64,000 nt of DNA, from contig NZ_JAAVIY010000004.1 of NCBI RefSeq assembly GCF_014748335.1, positions 124,001 to 188,000 on the forward strand, given 5' to 3'. Positions 53,401 through 63,200 of this stretch are shown here, piece by piece (the first letter of the stretch is position 1; each line of letters begins with the position of its first letter). The stretch comes from Flavobacterium selenitireducens. Lineage in GTDB: Bacteria; Bacteroidota; Bacteroidia; Flavobacteriales; Flavobacteriaceae. The notes under the pieces are model-generated. The model saw only the letters and a program-made list of their open reading frames with translations, was not told where the DNA came from and did no database searches. Both the position numbers and the translations under genes were made by a program.

Positions 53401-54354
53401 ATGTCATTCTTCAAACGAATATTCTCCTCCGAAAAAAAGGAAACCCTCGACAAAGGTCTCGAGCAGTCCAAGACGTCGTTCTTTTCCAAACTCACCAAAG
53501 CCGTTGCCGGTAAATCCAAAGTCGACGATGAAGTTCTCGACAATCTTGAAGAGATTCTCGTTTCGAGCGATGTCGGCGTAGAAACCACGCTAAAGATCAT
53601 ACAACGCATCGAAAAGCGTGTGGCTGACGACAAATACCTCGGTACGGACGAGCTCAATAGGATACTAAGGGAGGAAATCGCGGCGCTGCTGTCTGAAACC
53701 AACAACGGCGAAGCCACCGAATTTTCGATCCCACCGAATAAAAAACCGTACGTCATCATGGTCGTCGGCGTGAACGGCGTGGGGAAAACGACCACGATCG
53801 GCAAACTGGCCAACCAATTTACCAAAGCCGGTCATAAAGTGGTACTTGGCGCTGCCGATACGTTCCGAGCCGCGGCCATCGACCAGCTTCAGATTTGGGC
53901 CGATCGGGTGGGAGTTCCTATCGTCAAGCAGCAAATGGGTTCGGATCCGGCTTCGGTCGCTTTCGATACGCTTCAGTCTGCGGTTTCCCAAAATGCCGAT
54001 GTCGTAATCATCGATACGGCCGGTCGCCTTCACAATAAGATCAACCTGATGAACGAACTCACGAAGGTCAAGCGCGTCATGCAGAAAGTAGTGGAAGACG
54101 CGCCCCACGACGTCCTTCTCGTACTCGATGGTTCGACGGGCCAGAATGCGTTCGAACAAGCCAAGCAGTTCACGGCTGCCACGGAGGTTTCAGCCCTAGC
54201 CGTAACCAAACTCGATGGAACGGCAAAAGGAGGCGTTGTCATCGGCATATCCGACCAATTCCAGATTCCCGTGAAATACATTGGTGTTGGGGAAGGCATC
54301 AACGATCTTCAGGTGTTCAATAAATATGAATTCGTAGATTCTTTTTTTAAGTAA
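53401..54354 (+). CDS. ftsY: signal recognition particle receptor FtsY
   Basis: 317 residues: SRP GTPase with a short N-terminal basic/helical start (MSFFKRIFSSEKKETL; no long acidic A domain), the N domain, and the G domain with GVNGVGKT at 123-130, DTFRAAA, DTAGRLHN and TKLDGTAKGG. It docks SRP-ribosome complexes at the membrane. Its stop overlaps the next ATG (TAATG), so two small membrane proteins may be co-translated. Confidence 0.96.
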   Translation: MSFFKRIFSSEKKETLDKGLEQSKTSFFSKLTKAVAGKSKVDDEVLDNLEEILVSSDVGVETTLKIIQRIEKRVADDKYLGTDELNRILREEIAALLSETNNGEATEFSIPPNKKPYVIMVVGVNGVGKTTTIGKLANQFTKAGHKVVLGAADTFRAAAIDQLQIWADRVGVPIVKQQMGSDPASVAFDTLQSAVSQNADVVIIDTAGRLHNKINLMNELTKVKRVMQKVVEDAPHDVLLVLDGSTGQNAFEQAKQFTAATEVSALAVTKLDGTAKGGVVIGISDQFQIPVKYIGVGEGINDLQVFNKYEFVDSFFK

Positions 54355-54533
54355 TGGGAAGAAGGCGTCGCAGCAATTTGCCTCCGGGCCTGGCCACTTT
54401 CTTAGGTGGCGTGCTCATTTTTGCGGCGGCCCAGTCGGTGCGGCAATTCGCGACCGCCTATTATATCCTTACCGGATTGGCTGTCTTGGTCGCATTGGCC
54501 GCAATTTATCAGTATCTGAAGCGCAATGGCTAA
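54354..54533 (+). CDS. small membrane protein downstream of ftsY
   Basis: A 59-residue frame: basic start (MGRRRRSNLPPG) and two hydrophobic segments (LATFLGGVLIFAAAQSV; YILTGLAVLVALAAIYQYL). ATG at 54354 overlaps the ftsY stop by one base. Function unknown. Confidence 0.72.
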   Translation: MGRRRRSNLPPGLATFLGGVLIFAAAQSVRQFATAYYILTGLAVLVALAAIYQYLKRNG

Positions 54534-54732
54534 AGCGAAGGCAAAATCCAAAAAGCCGAATTCGGCAAAGGGTATTTCCCCTCGCATCCTCTATTTGTCG
54601 GCGGTGGCTTGTTTTGTACTGTCGAAGATATTTCACAAAGCCGATCTCGTAAATTATGCGTTCGCGATTACTGGCTTTGCGCTTTTCGGGATAGCGTTCT
54701 ACCGCTTCTTTACATCACGCCGGAAACGCTGA
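54526..54732 (+). CDS. small basic membrane protein
   Basis: 68 residues: a Lys/Ala-rich basic start (MAKAKAKSKKPNSAKG) and two hydrophobic segments (ILYLSAVACFVLSKIF; AFAITGFALFGIAFYRFF) ending with RRKR. It overlaps the previous gene by eight bases in another frame. Converges on the gene at 54735 with only two bases between. Confidence 0.72.
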   Translation: MAKAKAKSKKPNSAKGISPRILYLSAVACFVLSKIFHKADLVNYAFAITGFALFGIAFYRFFTSRRKR

Positions 54733-54734
54733 TC

Positions 54735-55553
54735 TCACATTTGGGATTGCTCATACCTACCGATATAAATCCGAACGTGTTTTTCGATTGCGGAAGCGTC
54801 CTTGTCGAATTCTGCCAGCTCGAGCGCGTGGTCGGATAAGTTGGCGATGCGATAACGGAAGTGGGTTTGGGAAACGTCAATTCGGCTTAGCAGTTGCCAT
54901 TCCATGAACGGCCCGTCTTTTACCTGCATGCCCTGTTCATTTAGCGTCAGCTGAGGTTCCCGGTTGCGCATTTGCCTGTAACTTTTGATAGCGAGGTAAT
55001 CGCCGGCAAGGAAAATGGCGGCCATCGCGAATTGATCTTTCAAAATTCCATAAATTCCGATAGCGATGAGGAATGATCCGATGCAAAAGGCGATCATTTT
55101 ATCGCGTTTGGAAAATCGGATGATGGTTTCGGACGGAATGCTGGGATCGTCGTAAAAAATGTCCGGTTGTTCAAGCCGTTGTTCAAGTTCGAGGAGTTTG
55201 AGGCGCTGTGCCCGGGTGCGGATTTCGGTTCGCTCGAAAAAACTGCCTCGCGGCCAGATCAATTTTTGGCTCACTGCTTTGGCCTGCAACTCGTGAGCGT
55301 TTCTCACGTTGGTAAACGCCCAAATGCGCCAATGCGTCACCGCCAGGCTCCAGGTGAGCCACGCCAGGATGATACAAAAAGCGATCAGGGGCAGCGCTAG
55401 AATCCCGTTTGCGCCGGTTTCCGAAATGAGGATGGCGCCGGATATAAGCGTCAAGAGAAAAATTAGCAACGGCATGATGATCAGCATCAGTTTGCCTCTT
55501 TTTAATGCTTGTATGACGGTAATCCCTTGTTCCACAATGCCAAAAATAACCAC
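54735..55553 (-). CDS. membrane protein of unknown function, GTG start
   Basis: 272 residues with two membrane segments near the N-terminus (LIIMPLLIFLLTLISGAILI; LALPLIAFCIILAWLTWSL), two more (about 160-200; MIAFCIGSFLIAIGIYGILK) and a charged cytoplasmic middle (TRAQRLKLLELEQRLEQP) with a C-terminal region. The first start is GTG at 55553, right after the serine hydrolase stop (TAAGTG). A TATTTTTG motif and a second GTG six codons on (55535) leave the true start open. No family recognised. Confidence 0.7.
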   Translation of the reverse strand: MVIFGIVEQGITVIQALKRGKLMLIIMPLLIFLLTLISGAILISETGANGILALPLIAFCIILAWLTWSLAVTHWRIWAFTNVRNAHELQAKAVSQKLIWPRGSFFERTEIRTRAQRLKLLELEQRLEQPDIFYDDPSIPSETIIRFSKRDKMIAFCIGSFLIAIGIYGILKDQFAMAAIFLAGDYLAIKSYRQMRNREPQLTLNEQGMQVKDGPFMEWQLLSRIDVSQTHFRYRIANLSDHALELAEFDKDASAIEKHVRIYIGRYEQSQM

Positions 55554-56615
55554 TTAATTGATAACTGCGTTTATTTTTTGCCAAAGTACGTCGTCAAATT
55601 TCGATAGGGTGAAATTGGTACCTTCAGCCGATTCTCCCATTCGGATCACGACCATGTTCCGGCTCGGGATCACGTAGATTTTCTGGTCGTTTTTTCCCAG
55701 GGCCATGTACATATCGCTCGGGCCGTTGGGGATCAGGCTGCCTTGGAACTCCAATTGGGTTTGTGGGAGGTGGTAGTTTTCCTGTCCGTTTATCCACCAC
55801 AAATACCCATAGGCATTGTTGAGGTTTTGGGAAACCGACGTCGCTTGTTCCATATAACCTTGAGGTACGACCGCCTGATCCTGCCATTCGCCCTGACGAA
55901 GCGCTAACAGGCCAAAACGCGCCATACTTCTCGTAGTGCTGAAGTAAACGCTCAGTGCGTTCATTTGCATCCAGGTGCCGCTCATCCCGATCTTATTCTT
56001 CAGGTTAGTGTTGAAAAAGCTCTCCCAGGACTGCCCTGAAGCTTGGGCCACAATTTTCTGGAGCAATACATAAACGTTCGAATAGGCCCATGGTGTTCCG
56101 GCGTTTGCGGAATATTCGAGGCACTCCGGTAGCACGCATTCGCCATGGCTTTGGTCGTCGAGCCCGGAAGTCATCGTGAGCAAATGTCGAATCGTGATCT
56201 GGTTTTCTTGTTGGGGCGTGAGGCTTGACCAACCGCTTCCGAGGTGCGTCGAGACGGGATCTTCTAAGTGGAGAAGCCCTTGTTGTTGCGCAATTCCTAC
56301 AGCCGTCGCGGTAAGGGTTTTTCCTGCACTGGCCCAATACCAGGGTGTTGCCGCGGTGTGCTCATTAAAGTAGCTCTCGATGACGATTCGGCCGTTGACG
56401 AGGATCAAGAAGCTTTTGGAGTTCTTCTGATCCAGGAAGTCCAGAAGTGGCTGGATTTGGGATGTGTTCCAACCGAGTTGGGACGGTGTCGTGGTTTCCC
56501 ACGTGCTTCCTGAGGTGGGCGGGAAATAGGCATTTTGGGAAGGAGGATTCTGGTCTTCGTTTTTGTCGCAGGCCAAAAGGACGAAAATAATGGTGGCGAC
56601 GATCAGATTTTTCAT
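55554..56615 (-). CDS. lipoprotein serine hydrolase, class C beta-lactamase-like
   Basis: 353 residues. Lipoprotein signal ending LLAC (Cys16), an asparagine/proline-rich linker, then a penicillin-binding-protein-like fold with SAGK at 96-99 (nucleophile Ser96, Lys99) and YSN at 178-180. These are class C beta-lactamase / D-aminopeptidase / esterase family proteins; substrate unknown. No KTG-type third motif is obvious, only HLPQTQ-like remnants. Upstream of a membrane gene; the 250-base region before it contains a hairpin element. Confidence 0.83.
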   Translation of the reverse strand: MKNLIVATIIFVLLACDKNEDQNPPSQNAYFPPTSGSTWETTTPSQLGWNTSQIQPLLDFLDQKNSKSFLILVNGRIVIESYFNEHTAATPWYWASAGKTLTATAVGIAQQQGLLHLEDPVSTHLGSGWSSLTPQQENQITIRHLLTMTSGLDDQSHGECVLPECLEYSANAGTPWAYSNVYVLLQKIVAQASGQSWESFFNTNLKNKIGMSGTWMQMNALSVYFSTTRSMARFGLLALRQGEWQDQAVVPQGYMEQATSVSQNLNNAYGYLWWINGQENYHLPQTQLEFQGSLIPNGPSDMYMALGKNDQKIYVIPSRNMVVIRMGESAEGTNFTLSKFDDVLWQKINAVIN

Positions 56616-56700
56616 CGGTTCGGTTTAGGGAACGAATGCGAATATACGCAATGGTTTAACCGGGACCTTCCGAGAACGCAATTTGGTTTGTTTACGGCGT

Positions 56701-56840
56701 CCCAGCCGGGATGGAAGTGGATAGCCTTTTGCCCGAAAATTGTGGTTTTGCCGCAAAGTGAGGGCGACCGAAGGAAGCCACGAAACTGCGTTGCAAAAGC
56801 CAATTTTTTGGTAAAAGCTAAAAACGGACAGCCCGAAAAG
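56701..56840 (-). repeat. palindromic hairpin element, copy 3 (inverted)
   Basis: Reverse orientation of the family: on the minus strand it begins TTTTCGGGCTGTCCGTTTTT and ends GGCTATCCACTTCCATCCCG. The loop CTTCCTTCGGTCGC is on the minus strand at about 56764-56777, and the stem AAAAATTGGCTTTTGC pairs with GCAAAACCACAATTTT. Confidence 0.8.
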
Positions 56841-56853
56841 CTGGCAAAATCAC

Positions 56854-56861
56854 TATTTTTG
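56854..56861 (+). promoter_or_regulatory. -7 motif immediately before a lipoprotein start
   Basis: TATTTTTG ends four bases before ATG 56866; candidate leaderless transcript. Confidence 0.68.
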
Positions 56862-56865
56862 CGAT

Positions 56866-57285
56866 ATGAAGCATCTTACCGCCCTAATTGTTTTTTCGCT
56901 GTTTTTGATTTCCTGTCAAACCAAGATTTCGAGGGAGCAGATGGCCCACCTTAACGGCTATTGGCAGATCGAAAAAGTAATGACGGCCGATGGCGAGCAA
57001 AAGGATTACCAGGCCAATACGTCTTATGATTTTTTTGAAATCAACGGCGACAAGGGTTTTAGGGCGAAAGTGATGCCTCAGCTCGACGGATCTTTTATCA
57101 CGAACAATCTGAAGGAGCAAATTTTGGTAACGTATGAGCAGGATGGCACTTTCCTGAATTATGTTACCCAATACGCAAAGTGGCGTGAACAAATTAAAAC
57201 TCTTACTGAGGACGAACTCGTTGTGGAGAACGCCCAGAAAATCGAATACCACTACAAAAAGGCAGGTCCTATCAACCTAGACTGA
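56866..57285 (+). CDS. lipocalin-like lipoprotein
   Basis: 139 residues with lipid-attachment signal MKHLTALIVFSLFLISC (Cys17) and a beta-barrel-like sequence (LNGYWQIEKVMTADGEQKDY; GDKGFRAKVMPQLDGSF) that resembles lipocalin/Blc-type small proteins. It probably binds a small hydrophobic ligand; unproven. One base from the DciA-like gene. Confidence 0.78.
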   Translation: MKHLTALIVFSLFLISCQTKISREQMAHLNGYWQIEKVMTADGEQKDYQANTSYDFFEINGDKGFRAKVMPQLDGSFITNNLKEQILVTYEQDGTFLNYVTQYAKWREQIKTLTEDELVVENAQKIEYHYKKAGPINLD

Positions 57286-57286
57286 C

Positions 57287-57583
57287 ATGGCAAAACGGCA
57301 CAGCAACGAAGGTTCGATCGCCGACGTCCTGAAGATCATTTTTTCTGACAGCAAGTTGCAGCCGGGAATGGATGCCGTCGACGTGCAACAAGCCTGGTTT
57401 GCCTTGATGGGAAACGGCGTCAAGACGTACACACGCAATGTCGTCCTAAAAGGCGCTACACTTTACGTGGAATTGACCTCGGCAGTTTTGCGTGAGGAAT
57501 TGAGCTACGGAAAGGAGAAAATCGTCGCGATGATCAACGAGGAATTGGGTAGGGAGGTCGTGAAGGATGTCGTGTTGAGGTAG
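57287..57583 (+). CDS. DUF721 / DciA-like protein
   Basis: 98 residues: DUF721 features (AWFALMGNGVKTYTRNVVLK, YVELTSAVLREELSYGKEKI). Members of this family include DciA, a replicative-helicase loader in many bacteria. Its coupling to a lipoprotein gene is unexplained. Confidence 0.82.
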   Translation: MAKRHSNEGSIADVLKIIFSDSKLQPGMDAVDVQQAWFALMGNGVKTYTRNVVLKGATLYVELTSAVLREELSYGKEKIVAMINEELGREVVKDVVLR

Positions 57584-57589
57584 TCTGCA

Positions 57590-57843
57590 AGCCGTAAATG
57601 GCACTTTGTAGGAATACTTCAGTATTTTGGCTACATAAAAAAGCCGCCACCACCCACCCGTAAAAATACCGGGATTCGCTATTGCCCACGTACAGAAAAA
57701 CTGTATAAAATCTTAAATGTTATCCGACCGTGCGACTTGCGTCAGCAAGGCATCGCGTTCCCGGCCGGAGTATCCAACCGCCACGCCCGCTGATGAAACC
57801 CGTGAACCAGTACAAATTCGGGTTGAAGACGCCTCTACACCAC
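57590..57843 (+). ncRNA. possible structured RNA (tentative)
   Basis: A 250-base region without open frames, with several perfect small hairpins: AATAC-ttca-GTATT (about 57618-57631), TACAG-aaaaa-CTGTA (about 57692-57706), CTTGC-gtca-GCAAG (about 57737-57750) and AACCCG ... CGGGTT (about 57799-57826), then the terminator at 57844. No known family recognised. The orientation is uncertain because the terminator works both ways. Confidence 0.35.
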
Positions 57844-57879
57844 AAAAAAATCCCGCTTGAAAACCAAACGGGATTTTTA
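57844..57879. terminator. bidirectional terminator
   Basis: AAAATCCCG with CGGGATTTTT around a 13-base loop; A-run on one side and T-run on the other. Confidence 0.88.
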
Positions 57880-57887
57880 TTTTCGCC

Positions 57888-57917
57888 TAGAGCCTAAAGC
57901 CTAAAGCCTAAAGCTTA
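57888..57917 (-). repeat. 7-bp repeat tract overlapping the ndk stop
   Basis: GCCTAAA heptamers, reaching the ndk stop codon at 57915. Confidence 0.75.
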
Positions 57918-58334
57918 AAACTGCTCACGACCGGCAAAGTGGAACGCTCCTTCAATGGCAGCATTCTCGTCGCTGTCTGAACCGTGAACCGCGTTTTCAC
58001 CAATCGATTTGGCGTATTTTTTACGGATGGTACCCTCGGCAGCGTCAGCAGGATTCGTAGCCCCGATCAGCGTGCGGAATGCCTCCACCGCGTTGTCTTT
58101 TTCAAGAATGGCGGCAACGATTGGCCCGCGCGTCATAAATTCCACCAACTCCCCGAAAAACGGGCGAGCGTTGTGAACCGCGTAAAACTGTTCGGCATCA
58201 GCCTTTGTCAATTGCGTAAGTTTAAGGGAAACGATCTTGAAGCCCGCTTCTGTAATCATATTCAAGATACCACCGATGTTGCCAGCCTCGACAGCATCAG
58301 GCTTGATCATTGTAAAAGTTCTGTTAGTTGCCAT
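57915..58334 (-). CDS. ndk: nucleoside diphosphate kinase
   Basis: 139 residues from the ATG at 58334 ([20 protein letters not shown]). The frame runs on upstream but without homology. The active-site histidine is in ENAVHGSDS, with the nucleotide-binding segment [16 protein letters not shown]. It balances nucleotide triphosphate pools. A TACTTTTG -7 motif lies at 58385-58392 on the minus strand, about 50 bases before the start. Confidence 0.95.
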   Translation of the reverse strand: MATNRTFTMIKPDAVEAGNIGGILNMITEAGFKIVSLKLTQLTKADAEQFYAVHNARPFFGELVEFMTRGPIVAAILEKDNAVEAFRTLIGATNPADAAEGTIRKKYAKSIGENAVHGSDSDENAAIEGAFHFAGREQF

Positions 58335-58467
58335 AGTGCGTTTAAATTTTAACGTTGTTAAATTCGGCCTCCGGCCAAGGTGCGCAAAAGTAAGCTGATA
58401 AACCGAATAAAAAAAGATTTTTCGCCCGGTTTTCAAGCCCTTGTTTAAAAAAAATAAAAGAGGAGAT

Positions 58468-60057
58468 TTAGATCACGACAACCTCAAACTGCTGATCCAA
58501 CGGCTTAAGGCGCGACAGCAATAACGGAATCAAACGGTCGCCTTCGCTGAGGAAGAATTCGGAGAAGTTCGCTTTGCGTTCCTGCAAACCCTGGAACGGA
58601 AAAAGTTCATTCTGCAGTTGCGTCAACCGTTCCAGTTCGTCGGCGTGCTTGCGCTTTTGGGCTTTTATGAAGCGCTTTTCCAAATTTTCGAGCCCTTTTA
58701 GCTGCTTGGCTTGTTGCGCTTTTACGGCTCCGGTAAATGATTTATCCGTTTGTTCGGCCAACGCCAAAAGATCGTCAAATTGCTTTTGGAGTGCAAGTTT
58801 ATGAGGTAGCAAATGCAGCGGAAAGTCACTGATTTGGGAAACTTTTAGGTTGATGAGTTCGGATTGTTTGCGGAATAAATCCTTCCAGCTCAAACCCAAA
58901 GTGTCCGCTTTTTTGGCTTGTTTTTCGGATGACAGCAACACCGAATTCCGAACGAGCAGCATCGGAAACGTCACGCCGACCGCGTCAAAAAACGACTTGA
59001 TTTCCAGCCAATAAGCAATTTCGCCTCCCCCGCCGATGTAGCAAAGATTCGGCAAAATCACTTCCTGGTAAAGCGGGCGCATAATGACGTTCGGGCTGAA
59101 TTTTTCGGGATGGTTTTCTACTTCCGACAAGATTTCAGCCTCCGAAAAAGAAAGAGACGTCCCGTTGACGCGATAACTCCCGTCCTCGAAAACGATGCGT
59201 TCGCGCAGGTTGTCCTCGAGGTAAAATAAGTTTATCTCCCGCGGATTCACCTGCACGTCATAAGGTGCGAAATTCCGGATGGTTTCCGATACTTTCGAAA
59301 ACGAAACCTGTTGCGTCAGCTCCTGCTTTACGTAAGGCGCAAAAATGCTTTTGAGGCTTTTGTCGTCACCGTCGACGATGACCAGTCCGTAGCTCCCGAA
59401 AAGCGCATTAGCCAGCCATCTTGTGGCATCGGCGAGATTTTCGTGTTGGAGATAGGCATTTTCAAAAAGAGTCGCAATCTTTTTTGCGTTTTCCGAAGGG
59501 CCCAGGTCAAGTTTGAAAAGCTCGAGGACATCGTCAAGGCCTTTTGCAGACAAACGCCCGACCGCGCCGGAACTTTCACGGTTCCACCTGAATTTTTTCC
59601 CCTTGAAATTGAAATGGGAAATTTCTTCGAAGTCGTGGTCTTCCGTCGCCATCCAATAAACAGGTACAAAATCGTATTCCGGGTACTTGGATTTGAGCTC
59701 ACGGGCGAGATTTATAGCCGAAACGATTTTGTACAAAAAATACAGCGGGCCGGTAAAGAGATTAAGCTGGTGGCCTGTCGTGACAGTAAACGTGGTTTTT
59801 TTTGCCAGTAGGTCAAGGTTCGTTTTCGTGCCGTCGGACAAATCGAAATTCTCGTATTGTTTTGTCAGGGACGCCAACAGGACAGCGCGTTTCTCGTCCG
59901 TAAAGGACAGCGCTTTCTCCTCGATCTGGTCCTTGAAGTTGTCGAGGGTCGGGAACCGGTTGTACCAACTTTTGAGTTCGGGCTTTTGATTGAGGTAGTC
60001 GACGATCAAATTTGAAAAATAACCCGAATCCTGATAGCTGATACAGTCGCTTGGCAT
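58468..60057 (-). CDS. bshC: putative cysteine ligase BshC (bacillithiol synthesis)
   Basis: 529 residues, the usual BshC length, starting [20 protein letters not shown], with [20 protein letters not shown] (nucleotide-binding start) and [16 protein letters not shown] typical of the family. It joins cysteine to glucosaminyl-malate to complete bacillithiol. A coiled-coil region (about 430-500; [16 protein letters not shown]) is normal. BshA/BshB are not in this window. Confidence 0.94.
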   Translation of the reverse strand: MPSDCISYQDSGYFSNLIVDYLNQKPELKSWYNRFPTLDNFKDQIEEKALSFTDEKRAVLLASLTKQYENFDLSDGTKTNLDLLAKKTTFTVTTGHQLNLFTGPLYFLYKIVSAINLARELKSKYPEYDFVPVYWMATEDHDFEEISHFNFKGKKFRWNRESSGAVGRLSAKGLDDVLELFKLDLGPSENAKKIATLFENAYLQHENLADATRWLANALFGSYGLVIVDGDDKSLKSIFAPYVKQELTQQVSFSKVSETIRNFAPYDVQVNPREINLFYLEDNLRERIVFEDGSYRVNGTSLSFSEAEILSEVENHPEKFSPNVIMRPLYQEVILPNLCYIGGGGEIAYWLEIKSFFDAVGVTFPMLLVRNSVLLSSEKQAKKADTLGLSWKDLFRKQSELINLKVSQISDFPLHLLPHKLALQKQFDDLLALAEQTDKSFTGAVKAQQAKQLKGLENLEKRFIKAQKRKHADELERLTQLQNELFPFQGLQERKANFSEFFLSEGDRLIPLLLSRLKPLDQQFEVVVI

Positions 60058-60254
60058 AGTGAATGGAAAAAGTGGCGTAAAAATACAAAAAGAATTTGGC
60101 CGCCTTTTCGCATAGGGAAAGATTTATGACGGTCGCATTACCGCTGTTCTTCCATGCGCTGACAGGTAAAAAGCGAAAGGCAACTCAAATGGAGCTGACC
60201 AAGCAAACTTGGGAAAAGCAAACGAAAAATAGCCGAATGAAAGCCCTTTTTGTG

Positions 60255-63200
60255 TTATCGTTTCATCGCGAAATGCCCTTTGAATTCTTTTCCGTCGGCT
60301 CGGGTCACGGTAAACCAATAATCAGATGACGGAAGCGCGTGTCCGTTCATCGTGCCGTCCCATCCCGCTCCGTCACCGAGAAGTTGGGTAATAAATTTAC
60401 CGTGTCGGTCGAAAATCTTCACGTCAAGAGCTTTTTCATATCGAGCGAATTTGACGTGCCAAAAATCGTTGCTGGAGTCGCCGTTTGGCGTGAAAAACCT
60501 CGGATACGTGAGCAGGAATACATCCTGGTCCACGATGCCGCACTCATTGCGATCCCTGACATACACTGTGTAAATCCCGGGTGCCAAACCGGTAAACGTA
60601 TTGCTCGACTGATAGTGTTCCCCGTCAAGGGAATATTCGTAATCGCCTATGCTCGAATCACTGAGGTAAACCGTTATAGTATTGTTGTCATCGGTCCAAT
60701 CGACAGTTTCTATGTCGAGGATCGTGGCCGGATTAGATAGCGTGACGGTCATATCGGTCGTCGTCGTACAAACGATGCCACCGTGATTTTCCGAAACCGT
60801 TACCCAATAGTTTCCAGCCTGGCTCACCACGATGGTGTGACCGGTTTGCCCGGTCGACCACAAATAGCCATCAAAGCCCTGTTCGGCTCGCAAAATGGCC
60901 ACGCTGTTTTCGCACAGAATGTAAGACGTTCGCATATCGTTGAACGGGGACGGAATCAGGTCCAGTTTCAAGACAGCGACTTTCCAGCAACCGTTAGGGG
61001 CGGATATCCTGATGTAAATCGTCTCAAGGCCGATCCCGAGATCGTAGTTCGCGAAGTTGGTAATCTGCTGGGCAGACGAAGCCGTATCCGCACCGTCAAA
61101 TGTCGTATAGTACGAAAATTGGTAAAGCGAAGGATCGGTAGTGACAGACGAGAGATAATCCGAGAGATCCACCCGTTGTGAGCCGTCGTTGAGATCATCG
61201 CAAACCAGGGTCCCGAAATCAAACGCCGGCAAATCGTAGGCAATCACCGAAACGGTTACGGCCAGGCGTATCTGGCTTTCGCAATTGTTGGAGCCTGTTT
61301 GGGTAGCGTAATACGTCATGCCGTCAACCAAAGGCGTGTCCGGGGAAAGCGCAGTAGTCGCTGCGGCGGATGCATACCACAGCAGGTTTGATCCCTGGGC
61401 GGTTAAATCGGCGACGGTAGGGTTGTTGAAGATACAGAACAATTGGTTGGCACTTCCCGTTGGAACCGGTGGAATGCCGCTCGGGTCGTTGATATACAGA
61501 TACAAAATGTCCGATTCGCATCCCAAAACGCTTCTAACTTTAATCACATAAGGTCCGGGCGACAGCGGGCCACTCACATTTGAAGCCTGATACGTCATTC
61601 CGCCATCGAAACTGTACGAATAATTGGCTTCAGGCGTAATGGCAATCGTCCCCGTCGTTTCGGTACAAAAAGGATGGGTGACGGTAAACGTCGGAGCCAT
61701 GAGATAGGATTGCTGCAAATAAACGAAGATGTGGTCCGACACGCATCCGTTGGCGTCACGCGTCCTGATTTCGTAATATCCGGCACTCAAACCAGTCAGT
61801 TCGTTAGAGGTTTGCCAGGTCGTGCCTCCGTCAAAGGAATATTCCGCCGCTACTGTTGTCACGACGATGTTTCCGAGGTTCTCGCACGTTGGTTGGGTCG
61901 CCGAAAGAGTAGGCGCCGGCGGCAACTGCGGGTACAAATACACATACGATGGATAGGATTTGCAACCCTGGGCATTTATGGTTTGGATGGTGTACGCGCC
62001 CTCAGGCAAATTTGTCGCAATGTTCGAGGTTCCCCAGGTGAGGCCTCCGTCAAAACTGAACTGGATGCCTGGGGACGTGATCGTAATGCTGCCGGAGGGA
62101 GAGCACGTCAGGTAGCTCCAGGTCGAGGTCGGAGCGTCAGAAAATATTTCGTAGAGGTAAACTTCCTGGGCGCCGGACTGGCAACCTTCGGCATCTTTTA
62201 CACGAATGAGATGAGAGCCCGGCAGAAGCCCTGAAGCCGTATTGCTCGTAGTCCAGGTGACGCCATTGTCGAAACTGTATTCGGTCGCTATGGTCGAGGT
62301 CACGGTAATGGTGCCGGTGCCGCCGCAAACCTGTGGCTGTATCGTCGAAATCCCGCCGCCGGTCAACATTTGGGGCTCCACGATCCCGACACCCGTCGTA
62401 GCGGAAATACAACCGCTAACGGTCTTTGTCTTTACGAAATAATTTCCGATAGGCAGTCCGGTTTTTGTCGGGCTGGTTTGCCAGGTGGCGCCGTTGTCAA
62501 AACTATATTGATCGGCCGGCGACGTGATCGTGATGGAACCGGTCAATTCGATACAGGTCGGCTGGACACTCGTAACCTCCGGGGCCGGGACGGTATTGTT
62601 GACAGTAAGCTTGGAACTTATGTAGCAGGTATTCCCGTTGGTAACCCTTACGCAATATTCCCCTAAATTGGCCGGGTTCCCGGATACTGCGTAAGTGGAA
62701 GAAGTCGCGCCGACTATCGCAATGCCGTTTCGGTACCATTGATAAGTAAGTGCGCCCTGGGTCGCAGCCGTCACGTTGGCCTCGAGCACCAGGTTGTTAT
62801 AGCAAAAGAAACCCGTCTGCGCGATATTCACGCCAAAAGCCGAGGCCAGGTTGAGCAACAGCCTGTCGTAAACAATATAGGGCAATTCACCCGAATTTGA
62901 AATCGGATACGTAGGCGGCAGCACCTTTGGCGGTCCCAACATAATCGCGTTGACATTAAAAGCAGGAGTGAAGGTCATCGTGATTTCGCCCCATCCGGAA
63001 ACCGGAGTGTAAGTGGCGCTGCCCAATTCTATCCATGTCGGATCGGCCGTATTGGGATCGCTCGTGATGTCCAGCGGGAGATTGCTGCCGTTTGCGCATC
63101 CGTAAAGGGTGACGTTTACAGGCTCGTAAATGCTCACGGGCGAAGTTCCCGTTGTTCCGTCTCCGTAAAGGCTTACCGAACCAATGCTGAACGTCATTTG

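Noticed and set aside
57797..57826. tRNA-like element
   Set aside because: The AACCCG/CGGGTT stem is isolated, with no anticodon arm, no acceptor stem and no T-loop consensus.
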